A DNA stretch of 44,642 nucleotides from Bacteroidota bacterium (GTDB lineage Bacteria > Bacteroidota > Bacteroidia > Bacteroidales > F082): assembly GCA_013203805.1 (NCBI GenBank), contig JABMPH010000043.1:1-44642 (forward strand), read 5' to 3'. This document shows positions 35,901 to 43,662 of this stretch, one piece after another. Below the pieces are notes generated by a model. That model was not told where the DNA came from and made no database searches. It saw only the letters and a program-made list of their open reading frames with translations. Positions within the stretch are counted from its first letter, which is position 1; each line of letters opens with the position of its first letter. The position numbers and the translations under genes are program-made.

Positions 35901-36661
35901 TTGGGCAGCTTATTAAGGAGTACAACCGAATGGTAGACAAACTAGAACAAAGTGCAGATCTACTTAAACACTCGGAAAGAGAAAGTGCCTGGAGAGAAGT
36001 AGCGAAACAAATAGCCCATGAAATAAAAAACCCGTTAACACCAATGAAGCTAAATGTTCAGTATCTTGAGAAATCATTTAAAAACAAAGACCCAGAATTT
36101 GCATCTAAAATTGATTCAATAAGCAAATCGCTTATTGACCAAATAGACACCTTAGATAATGTGGCCGAAATGTTTTCAAATTTTGCAAAATCCAAAAGTT
36201 TAGAATTTGAAGAAGTTGATCTTAAAAACAGCCTAAAATCATCAATAAATCTTTTTGATAAGAAATCAAATATCAGCATTAACATCTATTTTGGCGAAAA
36301 CTGTGATACTCTGATTACATTAGGATTTGAAAAAGATATTTTAAGGGTAATAAATAACCTAATAAAAAATGCTGTTCAGGCGATTGAGAATAATACTTCC
36401 GGAATTATTGACTTAAAAGTAAGGCATGATGTTAAGTATATTGAAGTGTCCATTTCTGATAATGGCAAGGGTATACCCGATGACATGAAATCAAACATTT
36501 TTCAACCATACTTTACTACTAAAACAAGTGGCACAGGCTTAGGTTTAGCAATAGTAAAAAACATTATGAATGAAATAGGAGGTGAAGTTTACTTCAAATC
36601 CAAACTAGGTTCAGGCACAACTTTTATTTTAAGGTTTCCCAATGTAGCAGCTGGAAATTAA
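32993..36661 (+). CDS. Very large membrane sensor histidine kinase (NtrY-like C-terminus)
   Basis: A 1222-residue histidine kinase. One helix at 12-30, a first extracytoplasmic part (about 35-200), a block of seven to eight helices (about 205-460), a second extracytoplasmic part (about 465-710), two close helices (near 717-742 and 757-778), a third sensor loop (780-915) and a last helix (near 920-945). Then HAMP (SRYLTRPLVLLQDSI), HisKA with phospho-acceptor His1009 in QIAHEIKNPLTPM, and HATPase with NLIKNAVQAI, DNGKGIPDDM and TSGTGLGLAIVKNIM. No response regulator is adjacent. The kinase core resembles NtrY; stimulus unknown. The ATG at 32993 gives a good first helix. Confidence 0.9.
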   Translation: MFGTYIIKKTNLYLLLSVAFLIIFYFTQYIHNTQHSSETETSNISYNVDHQSFRLISGLGIISQIIEKKPNNYWVSLDSVLLNTQIICLVTNKDSISYWNKSRIDPGVLPSLISDNKIHCTKLTSGWYLYTSNKSNDYTAYVFDLIRSDYQMNNGLLVPSFSGNYSNNNNIKLTLDEDESINNIYNSSGQFLFGIIINPNIGELYHTNVLVLFFFILCYLTLILGIFYLIKNSVIYSNKPSLKFSLFVILSLVIWYLINRFNFPYELKSSSFFDPTIFNIPLTHSYGDLILNTLHIAIISISAYLFFGKTNRLSTPIQIIIRYTILWCFILIISYILYFITIDQNISFLAEATINFNNLFTPIIIFVGLNVSLYFALLPFLNQNSNQKIPILIPFILSFFGLLIVYILTNIPILLLFTVLGVVFSIIIIQLFFWRHITDMFFKHILLLMILSSMSATVINMALKQKADNYQQHIAQTLAKTSDDTFETTFTEISNQIYNDDYLIKLIFSDTNTLDSKIEEYLHDMYFGSFSNKYNIQLTICGSDELIEIQPEGKIYNCSDYFNSIINEITFQTEDSSLFRFNSGTESIYYISRITLLDPLNKSLSRNLYIEFVSSHVPEGLGYPELLVDSKSQTLNLSEFSFAKYSNNILTYKFGDFAYNTYFQATNNFLFNSFFHYNEYRHFAISISPETYLIVSRTHTSMTMKIVVFALIFMIFSLISIIAYFIIYAKKAINLFRLNFKTRLQTFVIATLTITFVLMAVSTLIYIEDSSKEDLEKQLLEKTNSVLIELQHKLSTVSDLENEDSENLHQLLRKFSLVFFSDINLYDKSGLLVATSRPEIFEKSLLSSYINPEAYKAIFIDNKLNFITEEKIGALSYYSSYVPINLNNELPIGIVNLPYFARQSEFTKSYYIMLSYLINIYVIIGIIGALIAITFSRYLTRPLVLLQDSISNIRIDKHNEKINWNKNDEIGQLIKEYNRMVDKLEQSADLLKHSERESAWREVAKQIAHEIKNPLTPMKLNVQYLEKSFKNKDPEFASKIDSISKSLIDQIDTLDNVAEMFSNFAKSKSLEFEEVDLKNSLKSSINLFDKKSNISINIYFGENCDTLITLGFEKDILRVINNLIKNAVQAIENNTSGIIDLKVRHDVKYIEVSISDNGKGIPDDMKSNIFQPYFTTKTSGTGLGLAIVKNIMNEIGGEVYFKSKLGSGTTFILRFPNVAAGN

Positions 36662-36708
36662 GCTATACTAAACCACACTAAATGCATATTTGCAGGAATA
36701 TATTTGTA

Positions 36709-36716
36709 TACTTTTG
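36709..36716 (+). promoter_or_regulatory. Possible promoter of the flippase gene
   Basis: TACTTTTG fits TAnnTTTG, with TTTG at 36689-36692 but a short 16-base spacing. The ATG follows 5 bases later, so a nearly leaderless transcript would result. Confidence 0.3.
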
Positions 36717-36721
36717 ATGCC

Positions 36722-38191
36722 ATGAACAAAAACATAAACCCGGTTAAAAAGCTAGCTGGAGAAACTGCCATATATGGTCTTGGAACAATGGTCCCAAGAT
36801 TTTTAAATTACCTGTTAGTTCCGCTTTATACTATTTATGTTTTTACGAAGGCCGAATATGGACAGGTTACACTACTCTATTCATATGTGGCCATTCTGAT
36901 TGTGTTATTAACATTTGGAATGGAAACCGCATTTTTTAGATTTGCCAATAAGAGTAAAAACTCCAAGGATGTATTTAACGCTGCAACAACATATATATTA
37001 ATTGTTTCATTTCTTTTTTTGGTTATAGTATTTGGGTTTGTTGATGAAATCGCCCAATTAATTCAATATCCTTCCAATAGGGAATATGTTCTTTTCACTG
37101 CTCTAATTATTGCAATTGACGCAGTTACAGCTTTACCTTTCGCATATTTAAGATATCAGAATAAGGCTCTTAAATTCTCATCAATTAGGATAATTAGTGT
37201 TGCAATTACCATTTCATTTAACCTTCTATTTTTAATCGCTATTCCTTTTTACTTTGGAGATAACTATACCTCCCTTCCCATTTACAGAAGCACAAACCTA
37301 GTAACATTTGTGTTTATTGCAAATTTTATTGGATCCTTTTCAACTTTGTTAATGTTGGCAAAAGAATTTAAACTTTTTCGCATTAATTTAGATATTAAGT
37401 TATTTAAAAAATTGCTTAATTATGGAATCCCTATTCTTATCATATCTATTTCGTTTATGATTACTGAGGTTGCCGATAAAATTTTACTTAAATATTTACT
37501 ACCAAACAAACTAGAAGCCGATTCCCAACTTGGAATATATTCGGCATGTTATAAGCTTGCAATAATAATGATGTTATTTATTCAAATGTTCAGGTATGCT
37601 GCTGAACCATTCTTCTTTGCTGAAGCGAAGAAAAAAAATGCTAAAAAAACTTATAGCCAGGTAATGACATTATTTGTGGCTTTTACATGGTTTATTTTTT
37701 TATTAGTTACCCTAAATATAAATTTGTTTAAATACTTTATTGGCGAGGATTTTTGGCCCGGACTTGAAATCGTTCCAATAATTCTTTCAGCCAAACTATT
37801 TTTAGGTGTATTTTACAACTTATCAGTTTGGTATAAATTAACTAACAAAACTTTATATGGAGCTATAATTGCAATAATTGGAGGTGTAATTACAATTGTT
37901 TTGAATGTAATACTTATTCCAAAATTTGGTTTTATTGGATCAGCCTGGGCAAACTTTGTAAGTTATTTTGCAATAATGACCATATCCTACTTATGGGGAA
38001 GAAAGGTTTACCGCATTAATTATGAAATAAAAAGAATACTATTATATTCCATTTTAGCAACGAGTATATATTTTATTGCGTTTTACTTTCTTGTTTTTCA
38101 GCCTATTATCAACTATTCACTTACAGCACTACTTTTAATATTTTATGCACTATTTGTAATTTATAAAGAAAAACAATTGAAATATGATTAG
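36722..38191 (+). CDS. Polysaccharide/lipid flippase (Wzx/MATE-like)
   Basis: A 489-residue polytopic inner-membrane protein of the MOP superfamily (polysaccharide biosynthesis/RfbX type) with about 12-14 helices. The opening KKLAGETAIYGLGTMVPRFLNYLL, LVPLYTIYVFTKAEYG and the later GIYSACYKLAIIMMLFIQMFRYAAEPFFFAEAK block are typical of lipid-linked oligosaccharide flippases. The substrate is not deducible, since no glycosyltransferases are adjacent. I use the ATG at 36722; the in-frame TTG at 36704 would overlap the promoter-like box. It is probably a separate unit. Confidence 0.9.
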   Translation: MNKNINPVKKLAGETAIYGLGTMVPRFLNYLLVPLYTIYVFTKAEYGQVTLLYSYVAILIVLLTFGMETAFFRFANKSKNSKDVFNAATTYILIVSFLFLVIVFGFVDEIAQLIQYPSNREYVLFTALIIAIDAVTALPFAYLRYQNKALKFSSIRIISVAITISFNLLFLIAIPFYFGDNYTSLPIYRSTNLVTFVFIANFIGSFSTLLMLAKEFKLFRINLDIKLFKKLLNYGIPILIISISFMITEVADKILLKYLLPNKLEADSQLGIYSACYKLAIIMMLFIQMFRYAAEPFFFAEAKKKNAKKTYSQVMTLFVAFTWFIFLLVTLNINLFKYFIGEDFWPGLEIVPIILSAKLFLGVFYNLSVWYKLTNKTLYGAIIAIIGGVITIVLNVILIPKFGFIGSAWANFVSYFAIMTISYLWGRKVYRINYEIKRILLYSILATSIYFIAFYFLVFQPIINYSLTALLLIFYALFVIYKEKQLKYD

Positions 38192-38295
38192 TAGCATACT
38201 CCCTTTCCTGCAAGTCTATTTTATCGTTTAGCAGCACATTAGGAGTATATAATTATTTAATTTCAATTTTACTTTAATATAGTTTGTTTAGTTCT

Positions 38296-38303
38296 TATAT
38301 TTG
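38296..38303 (+). promoter_or_regulatory. Probable promoter of the unknown 208-residue gene
   Basis: TATATTTG fits TAnnTTTG, with TTTA at 38273-38276 and a 19-base spacing, 28 bases before the ATG at 38332. Confidence 0.45.
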
Positions 38304-38331
38304 CATGTATTACAAATACACCATCCTAGCT

Positions 38332-38955
38332 ATGCTGTCATTTTTTAAATCAACAAAGAAAAAAAGCCCAAAAAAGGGTCAGTCACTTTATCACCGTGAG
38401 AATTTAATTCAAACCATTGATGAGCTTAATTATGTATTAAGTCATTTAGACTCACCTAAAAATACTAAATCAAAGCTAAATTTACTATTTCAAAATAAAG
38501 AATTAGAATCAATTCAAGTTAAAAACCTTGTAGGTGACTTTGGTGAAGAATCATTTTTATTAGAGCCAGATAGTGGCATTCAAGGCCACAAAGTATATTT
38601 TTATCGTATATCGTCTGAACACCTCAAGTTTCTTATTCAAATACAATTTGTAGAAGACCAATTTTTCTTTGCGGCAACAAAGGTATATTCTGAATCGCTC
38701 CTATCTGATAAAGATAAGCAAAATGTAATAAAACGAATTATCGACAAATATTATCCTGATGCAGATGTCAATACTATAAATTTTAGTATCGAAGATCCAA
38801 AAGGAAACATCCTGTTTACTCATGAGGATATATATTATTATTTAAAATATATTGCTAATAATGAAGTTAGTAAAAAGTTAAAAATGCAGTATTCAGGATA
38901 TGTTAAACCAACATCAGGAGAAGAAATTAAAGATACACTCGATAACTTAATTTAG
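38332..38955 (+). CDS. Unrecognised 208-residue cytoplasmic protein
   Basis: I do not recognise a family. From the ATG at 38332 the protein starts with a basic N-terminus (MLSFFKSTKKKSPKKGQSL), then a helical part with LIQTIDELNYVLSHL, and a mixed alpha/beta middle (VGDFGEESFLLEPDSG, FYRISSEHLKFLIQIQFVEDQFFFAATKVYSE). A Lys/Glu-rich end follows. No signal peptide, no membrane helix and no catalytic motif are seen. The longer frame from 38284 crosses the promoter-like box. It lies 35 bases before hemW on the same strand and may be cotranscribed. The intact frame with normal codon use suggests a real gene. Confidence 0.65.
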   Translation: MLSFFKSTKKKSPKKGQSLYHRENLIQTIDELNYVLSHLDSPKNTKSKLNLLFQNKELESIQVKNLVGDFGEESFLLEPDSGIQGHKVYFYRISSEHLKFLIQIQFVEDQFFFAATKVYSESLLSDKDKQNVIKRIIDKYYPDADVNTINFSIEDPKGNILFTHEDIYYYLKYIANNEVSKKLKMQYSGYVKPTSGEEIKDTLDNLI

Positions 38956-38990
38956 CATCTTTGCCAAATTATTAATTGAAGTTATTACAC

Positions 38991-40124
38991 TTGGCAGGTA
39001 TCTATATTCATATTCCGTTTTGCAAACAAAAATGTCATTATTGCAATTTCTATTCAACAGTTTCTCTTAAGTATCGTAATGAGTTTTATAATGCGCTTAT
39101 AAGGGAAATTGAGTCAAGAATAGATTATTTAGTTACAGAAGAAGTTAACACCATCTATTTTGGTGGTGGCACCCCTTCAATGCTTTCCATACAAGAATTA
39201 TCAAATATTATCAAGGCATTATATAATACATATAATGTAGCGAACGATGTAGAAATAACCCTTGAAGCTAACCCTGATGATCTTACCAAAGAAAAAATCT
39301 ATGATATTAAAAAACATACTTCGGTAAACCGATTAAGCATTGGTATTCAAAGTTTTTTTGATGATGATCTAGTATACTTGAATAGAGTCCATAATTCTGA
39401 TGAAGCCCAAAAATCAATTGAAGCTGCTTTAGTAGCCGGATTTGATAATATTACAATAGATTTAATTTATGGCATTCCAACTTTGACTGATAAGAAATGG
39501 AGAGAAAATCTAGTTCGTTTTTTTGATTATGGTATTCCACATCTATCATCATATTCATTAACAGTAGAGGAAAAAACTGCTCTTGATGTATTAATAAAAA
39601 AGCAAAAGCTTGCAAATATAAATGAGGAACAAAGTATATCACATTACAAAATATTGATTGAAGAAACAGATAAGAAAAATTTTGTTCATTACGAAATATC
39701 AAACTTTGCTTTAGAAGGTTCTTATTCAAAACACAACAGTATTTATTGGTTGGGTGGTCATTATATGGGCCTAGGTCCGTCAGCTCATTCATACAACGGT
39801 ATAGCCCGTCAATGGAATGTAATGAGTGTTAAACGGTATTGTGAAGAAGCGAATCCGGTAAACATTATAGAAGAAAAAGAAGTACTAACTGTAGATCAGG
39901 TATATAACGAATATATACTTACATCATTACGAACTTCATGGGGATGCGATATTGAGCATATTAGCAATGTATTCGGTAATAAATACTATTCTCATTTCTT
40001 AAAAAACATTGATAAAGTAATTAAAGAAAATAAAGTAACGTGTACAGGTAATATTTACACATTAACCAGTATGGGGAAGTTATTTGCAGATGGTATTTCT
40101 TCGAGCCTGTTTTACGGCTTATAA
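38991..40124 (+). CDS. hemW: Radical SAM haem chaperone HemW
   Basis: Radical SAM protein of the HemN/HemW group; HemW delivers haem to target proteins rather than oxidising coproporphyrinogen. 377 residues from a TTG start at 38991 (MAGIYIHIPFCKQKCHYCNF). The cluster is C-x3-C-x2-C in PFCKQKCHYC, followed by VNTIYFGGGTPSML, TLEANPDDL, NRLSIGIQSFFDDDL, TIDLIYGIPT, SSYSLTVEEKTAL and YEISNFALEG. This start is chosen because M/LAGIYIHIPFC is the usual N-terminus; the upstream TTG at 38976 adds five residues. The stop at 40122-40124 abuts the stop of a small convergent gene. Confidence 0.93.
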   Translation: MAGIYIHIPFCKQKCHYCNFYSTVSLKYRNEFYNALIREIESRIDYLVTEEVNTIYFGGGTPSMLSIQELSNIIKALYNTYNVANDVEITLEANPDDLTKEKIYDIKKHTSVNRLSIGIQSFFDDDLVYLNRVHNSDEAQKSIEAALVAGFDNITIDLIYGIPTLTDKKWRENLVRFFDYGIPHLSSYSLTVEEKTALDVLIKKQKLANINEEQSISHYKILIEETDKKNFVHYEISNFALEGSYSKHNSIYWLGGHYMGLGPSAHSYNGIARQWNVMSVKRYCEEANPVNIIEEKEVLTVDQVYNEYILTSLRTSWGCDIEHISNVFGNKYYSHFLKNIDKVIKENKVTCTGNIYTLTSMGKLFADGISSSLFYGL

Positions 40125-40295
40125 GCTCTTAGTACCAAATTTAGTTATCAGGTATCCAATTACGGGAGAAAATAGCATGCTAACGAAAAATGACCATTGT
40201 ACGCCGATTTTTTTCTTCTTTCCGATTGTTTCAGAAATAATCAACGAAAGTGCATACCAAGTAATAAATATGAAAATAATCCAGTATTCGTTCAT
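40119..40295 (-). CDS. 58-residue membrane protein, third gene of the PepSY trio
   Basis: A short gene on the minus strand (ATG at 40293-40295, TAA at 40119-40121). The product starts MNEYWIIFIFITWYALSLII, has a basic loop (GKKKKIGVQWSF) and a second hydrophobic stretch (FFVSMLFSPVIGYLIT) ending TKFGTKSL. So it is a two-helix inner-membrane protein with a positive loop. It begins 3 bases after the PepSY_TM-like gene, and its end abuts the hemW stop, both typical of a real gene. Function is unknown; the context suggests partnership with the PepSY protein and the His-rich lipoprotein. Confidence 0.75.
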   Translation of the reverse strand: MNEYWIIFIFITWYALSLIISETIGKKKKIGVQWSFFVSMLFSPVIGYLITKFGTKSL

Positions 40296-40298
40296 AGC

Positions 40299-40853
40299 CT
40301 AATAGAAATAAATAAACAAGTAAATAATCGGAATAATAATTCCAAGCACTGCCATCCAAGCTCCGCGTTTAGTTATACCATTTGATCCTCTTGGAATTAG
40401 TAAACCTGTTAAACCAAGAATTATTAATGCACCGGCAAAAATATCAGAAAACCATGTCCAATATTTGATAGGGTTATAGTGTAAATAATTTACTTCCCTA
40501 AATAATGCTCGCCTCATAGTTTTTTCAATCAGCCCATTTCCACTTTCAAGGTTAATGTAAATTGTTCCATCTTTAATGAAAATTTTTACATATCCATCGC
40601 TTGGAAAATAATGACTTTTATAATTATCAGCTTCATCAAAAGGTTCTATAATTTTTCTTAATTCAGCTTTACTGGGTTTTGATTCCGGAGGATCAATTTC
40701 AAACTCTTCGCTTGTAACAATATAATTTGGATTCCAATCATCTAAATGATTTATGGCTATACCTGATAAGGCATATATTACAACCATTCCAAAAAATAAA
40801 TAGCCAAAATCTCGGTGGATAGCTTTATTCCACTTACGCCACTTAAATGCCAT
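40299..40853 (-). CDS. PepSY-associated TM helix protein
   Basis: A 184-residue membrane protein of the PepSY_TM-like type. The N-terminal helix is followed by SGIAINHLDDWNPNYIV, a family hallmark; a soluble part (about 45-125) faces outward; two more helices lie near 136-154 and 163-183 (FSDIFAGALIILGLTGLLIPRG, WMAVLGIIIPIIYLF). Conserved histidines lie at AIHRDFGYLF and VNYLHYNPIKYW. Larger relatives are linked to iron or siderophore uptake and reductases, so a redox or metal role is plausible. It follows the His-rich lipoprotein gene by 13 bases and precedes the 58-residue gene by 3 bases, forming a three-gene unit. Confidence 0.88.
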   Translation of the reverse strand: MAFKWRKWNKAIHRDFGYLFFGMVVIYALSGIAINHLDDWNPNYIVTSEEFEIDPPESKPSKAELRKIIEPFDEADNYKSHYFPSDGYVKIFIKDGTIYINLESGNGLIEKTMRRALFREVNYLHYNPIKYWTWFSDIFAGALIILGLTGLLIPRGSNGITKRGAWMAVLGIIIPIIYLFIYFY

Positions 40854-40866
40854 TTATAACTTAATA

Positions 40867-41517
40867 TTAATGTTCGTGGTCGCCATTATGCTCACCATCG
40901 TGATCATGCTCAATATCGGCATCATCATCATCTACAACTTCGTAAGATGTACATAGTACTGAGTAAAACGAAAGGTGGTCATCTCCTGAATCTTTAATCA
41001 TTTGACGCAGATTATTTACTTTTTCCATTTCTTCAGTCATATCAGCACCTTCGCCGCCTTTTTCAACAGTACCTCCAAGATGTGATCCCTCGCCTTTATC
41101 ATCAGCCATATCACTGCCTGACATAATTTCTTCTTCCCATTCTCTGAGGTAATCTTCATCTATTCTCTGTTCTTCAACAAGACCGATTAAGATTATTTTA
41201 TTACCCACAAGCTCAGCGTTAAAAGCAGCAATTTCTTCATCAGGAGTAATCTTGATTCTGGCCTCAGAATCTTCGCTTACAAGAAACATTCTTTGTCCAC
41301 CATGAGTACAAATATGGTCAACAGTTCCCTTCATTTTAATTTTCTTACCTACATAATTTCCAGCCTGATCGTCAAATTCGGCAACCATTATAGGTGTTAT
41401 TTCTTCAACCACAACAACTTCTGTTGCATTTTCATTCGATTGATTTGATTTGTTAGCATTTTCGCAAGATGTTACGAACAATGCAATTACAGCGATAAAT
41501 AATAGATATTTTTTCAT
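40867..41517 (-). CDS. Lipoprotein with OB-like domain and His-rich tail
   Basis: A 216-residue lipoprotein from the ATG at 41517: signal MKKYLLFIAVIALFVTSC with a lipobox at the end. The middle holds an OB-fold-like stretch (VGKKIKMKGTVDHICTHGGQRMFLV) with a Cys-His pair, similar in pattern to DUF4920 proteins. An acidic region follows, and the C-terminus (DDDADIEHDHDGEHNGDHEH) has six His spaced by Asp/Glu, a probable metal-binding tail. Metal (zinc, copper or iron) handling in the periplasm is inferred from this tail and from the PepSY partner gene. Three hydrophobic-core options were considered; the upstream frame to 41568 is not needed. Confidence 0.8.
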   Translation of the reverse strand: MKKYLLFIAVIALFVTSCENANKSNQSNENATEVVVVEEITPIMVAEFDDQAGNYVGKKIKMKGTVDHICTHGGQRMFLVSEDSEARIKITPDEEIAAFNAELVGNKIILIGLVEEQRIDEDYLREWEEEIMSGSDMADDKGEGSHLGGTVEKGGEGADMTEEMEKVNNLRQMIKDSGDDHLSFYSVLCTSYEVVDDDDADIEHDHDGEHNGDHEH

Positions 41518-41596
41518 AATTTTAATTATTTTTGGTTGGGCGAAGATAGTATTTATCTGTGAAACCATGCATATTAAATATACAAAATTTAATGTT

Positions 41597-43123
41597 CTAT
41601 TCTTGATCAGAAGTGATACTTATTCCATCATATTTCACTTCTTTACCACCAGAGTATGAAATGATTATTAAAAGAACGGAATTATCATCAAATTTTTTCC
41701 AATCGCCAGTTTTTCTTCCCATTACATAATTACCTTGTTTCTTTATTTTTCCATTATCCCAATACCAGGTATGTTCTCCATTTGGATTATCGTCTACATA
41801 CCTGCCTTCAAACCTAATATTACCTTCGGCATAGTATGATTTCCATAAGCCATTGCGCATATCGTCAACATATTCTCCTTCATCTTTTGAATCGCCCACC
41901 TGATATATCCAATGCCCTTCTCTTTTGCCTTCCAGATAATCTCCCTGAGTAATTACATTTCCTTCTTTGTCGTATTCCGTTAACAAACCATCTGGTAATC
42001 CATTATAAAATTTTTCTTCACGGAGTAGTTTACCATCGCTATAGTACCAGTACCATGTACTATCAGGCTGGTTATTAATGTATTTTCCTTTTTCTTCAAG
42101 GTTACCATTTTTGTAATAGTATTTCCAGTACCCATCTTTAAAATCGTTGGTATAATTACCTTCGGCTTTAAGGTTACCATCATCGTAATATTCTTTCCAA
42201 TTTCCTTGTTTTTGTCCGGCATCAGTAAAAATACCTTCTTCCACAATTTTCCCATAACGAAAAATATATGATTTTTCAACTACTCCTTCTTCATTATATT
42301 CTCTTCTAACTCCTTCTGGAACACCATCTTTTGTGTAAGTAGCCACAACTTTAACTTTTCCATTTGGATAATAATCGGTTCTTACATCCAACTTTTGTAA
42401 TTCTTCGGCTTTTTCAAACTTCTCACCATCAACATACTTTGTCGCGGATAATAAATTACCGTCCAGATCATATTCTTTAAAATAGCCATGCTTTAATCCA
42501 TGCTTAAAGCTACCTTCCATAATTACCACTGACTCATCATCACTGAACCATCGCCAATTACCATGGGGCATTTTTTCCGAATCATATCTGTTTATTCTCG
42601 ATCTGTCAGTTATATATCCGCGCTTATAGGTAATTAACTGAACAATATTTCCATTTAGATCATATTCATGGGAAATACCTTCTTCAAGTCCATTTACAAA
42701 GGGTGTTTTTAATTTGATTTTATTATTGGGATACAAAACAATAGTATTGCCTTGTTTAATATCATCAACAAAATTTTCCTTAACTATTTCATTTCCCTGA
42801 TAAGTAATTCGAAACCCATTTTTCTTGCCAGCTTTGTAGTTAATTTCAAGTATTATCTTTCCTTCTTCATCATAAAATTTCCAAAGACTATCCAACTCAA
42901 ATTCACTACGATTTCCTTCCGACTTAACAATGCCATTTGAATAATAATTTTTCCAATACCCATCAGGTTTTCCATTTAGCATGGTTCCTTCACTAATCTT
43001 TAGGTTATCTTCACCATAAAAAATATTGTACCCATTTGGGTTAATTTTTGTATTATCCTGTGAATAAACTGACAGAGAAATAAAAAAAATAAAGAATAAT
43101 AATATTTTGTTTTTAATGCTCAT
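41597..43123 (-). CDS. Secreted MORN-variant (YwqK-like) repeat protein
   Basis: A 508-residue protein made almost wholly of about 17 short MORN-variant repeats of the form 'G-x-W-x-x-Y-(Y)-x-x-G-x-(I/L)-x-x-E-G' (for example DGYWKNYYSNGIVKSEG, KQGNWKEYYDDGNLKAEG, RNGLWKSYYAEGNIRFEG). It has a signal peptide ending SVYSQ. The family label 'YwqK antitoxin' is applied to such repeats in Bacteroidota, but a toxin-antitoxin role is unproven and there is no toxin next to it. More likely it is a binding or envelope protein. Start ATG at 43123 is 1 base after the preceding lipoprotein gene. Confidence 0.85.
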   Translation of the reverse strand: MSIKNKILLFFIFFISLSVYSQDNTKINPNGYNIFYGEDNLKISEGTMLNGKPDGYWKNYYSNGIVKSEGNRSEFELDSLWKFYDEEGKIILEINYKAGKKNGFRITYQGNEIVKENFVDDIKQGNTIVLYPNNKIKLKTPFVNGLEEGISHEYDLNGNIVQLITYKRGYITDRSRINRYDSEKMPHGNWRWFSDDESVVIMEGSFKHGLKHGYFKEYDLDGNLLSATKYVDGEKFEKAEELQKLDVRTDYYPNGKVKVVATYTKDGVPEGVRREYNEEGVVEKSYIFRYGKIVEEGIFTDAGQKQGNWKEYYDDGNLKAEGNYTNDFKDGYWKYYYKNGNLEEKGKYINNQPDSTWYWYYSDGKLLREEKFYNGLPDGLLTEYDKEGNVITQGDYLEGKREGHWIYQVGDSKDEGEYVDDMRNGLWKSYYAEGNIRFEGRYVDDNPNGEHTWYWDNGKIKKQGNYVMGRKTGDWKKFDDNSVLLIIISYSGGKEVKYDGISITSDQE

Positions 43124-43124
43124 T

Positions 43125-43658
43125 TTAATTTCCAACACTTCTTCCCTTAAGAACTCTACGTTTTTTTTCAAAGTTCAAAATATACTCTTTATTAACCAAT
43201 AACGTTGTATTACTACTTGACGGAACAATGAAATAATTAGCTGTGTCATACACTATACATCCATAGCTATCTTTCCAATTATCAGCTGATATTTGATACT
43301 TATTATTTTCGTTTAAGTCGAATCGAAGATAACGTTTTTCACCAGTTTCGAAGGCAACATTCAAAAACTCAGGTCCTTTTTTAATAGCAACTCCTTTTGT
43401 TCTTTTAGGAATAATTACTTCCTCAAAATACTCACCATTTTCGAGTCTGATAGTTCCTTTGGCAATTTGGGTTTCTTCCTTAGATAAATTTCTAAGCAAG
43501 GTTATTTTTTCCGAATTATAAAATTGAACCTTTTCAACTTCCAATTTACTTTCGTTTAAATCGTTACGTATATCTTGTGTAAAAAATATTAAATTTGAAC
43601 ATGACGATATTACCATCGAAACGAGTATAAAAACAACGATAACTAATTTTTTTTTCAT
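43125..43658 (-). CDS. Small lipoprotein of unknown function
   Basis: A 177-residue lipoprotein: signal MKKKLVIVVFILVSMVISSC with a lipobox, then a beta-rich periplasmic domain (KVQFYNSEKITLLRNLSKEE, TIRLENGEYFEEVIIPKRTKG, YLRFDLNENNKYQISADNW). I do not recognise a family. It starts 4 bases after nadA and ends 1 base before the MORN-repeat gene, so the three are probably one transcript. The upstream frame to 43694 overlaps nadA and is not needed. Confidence 0.75.
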   Translation of the reverse strand: MKKKLVIVVFILVSMVISSCSNLIFFTQDIRNDLNESKLEVEKVQFYNSEKITLLRNLSKEETQIAKGTIRLENGEYFEEVIIPKRTKGVAIKKGPEFLNVAFETGEKRYLRFDLNENNKYQISADNWKDSYGCIVYDTANYFIVPSSSNTTLLVNKEYILNFEKKRRVLKGRSVGN

Positions 43659-43662
43659 AGCA

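Noticed and set aside
41597-43123. Toxin-antitoxin module based on the YwqK label
   Set aside because: The product is exported and no toxin-like gene is adjacent.
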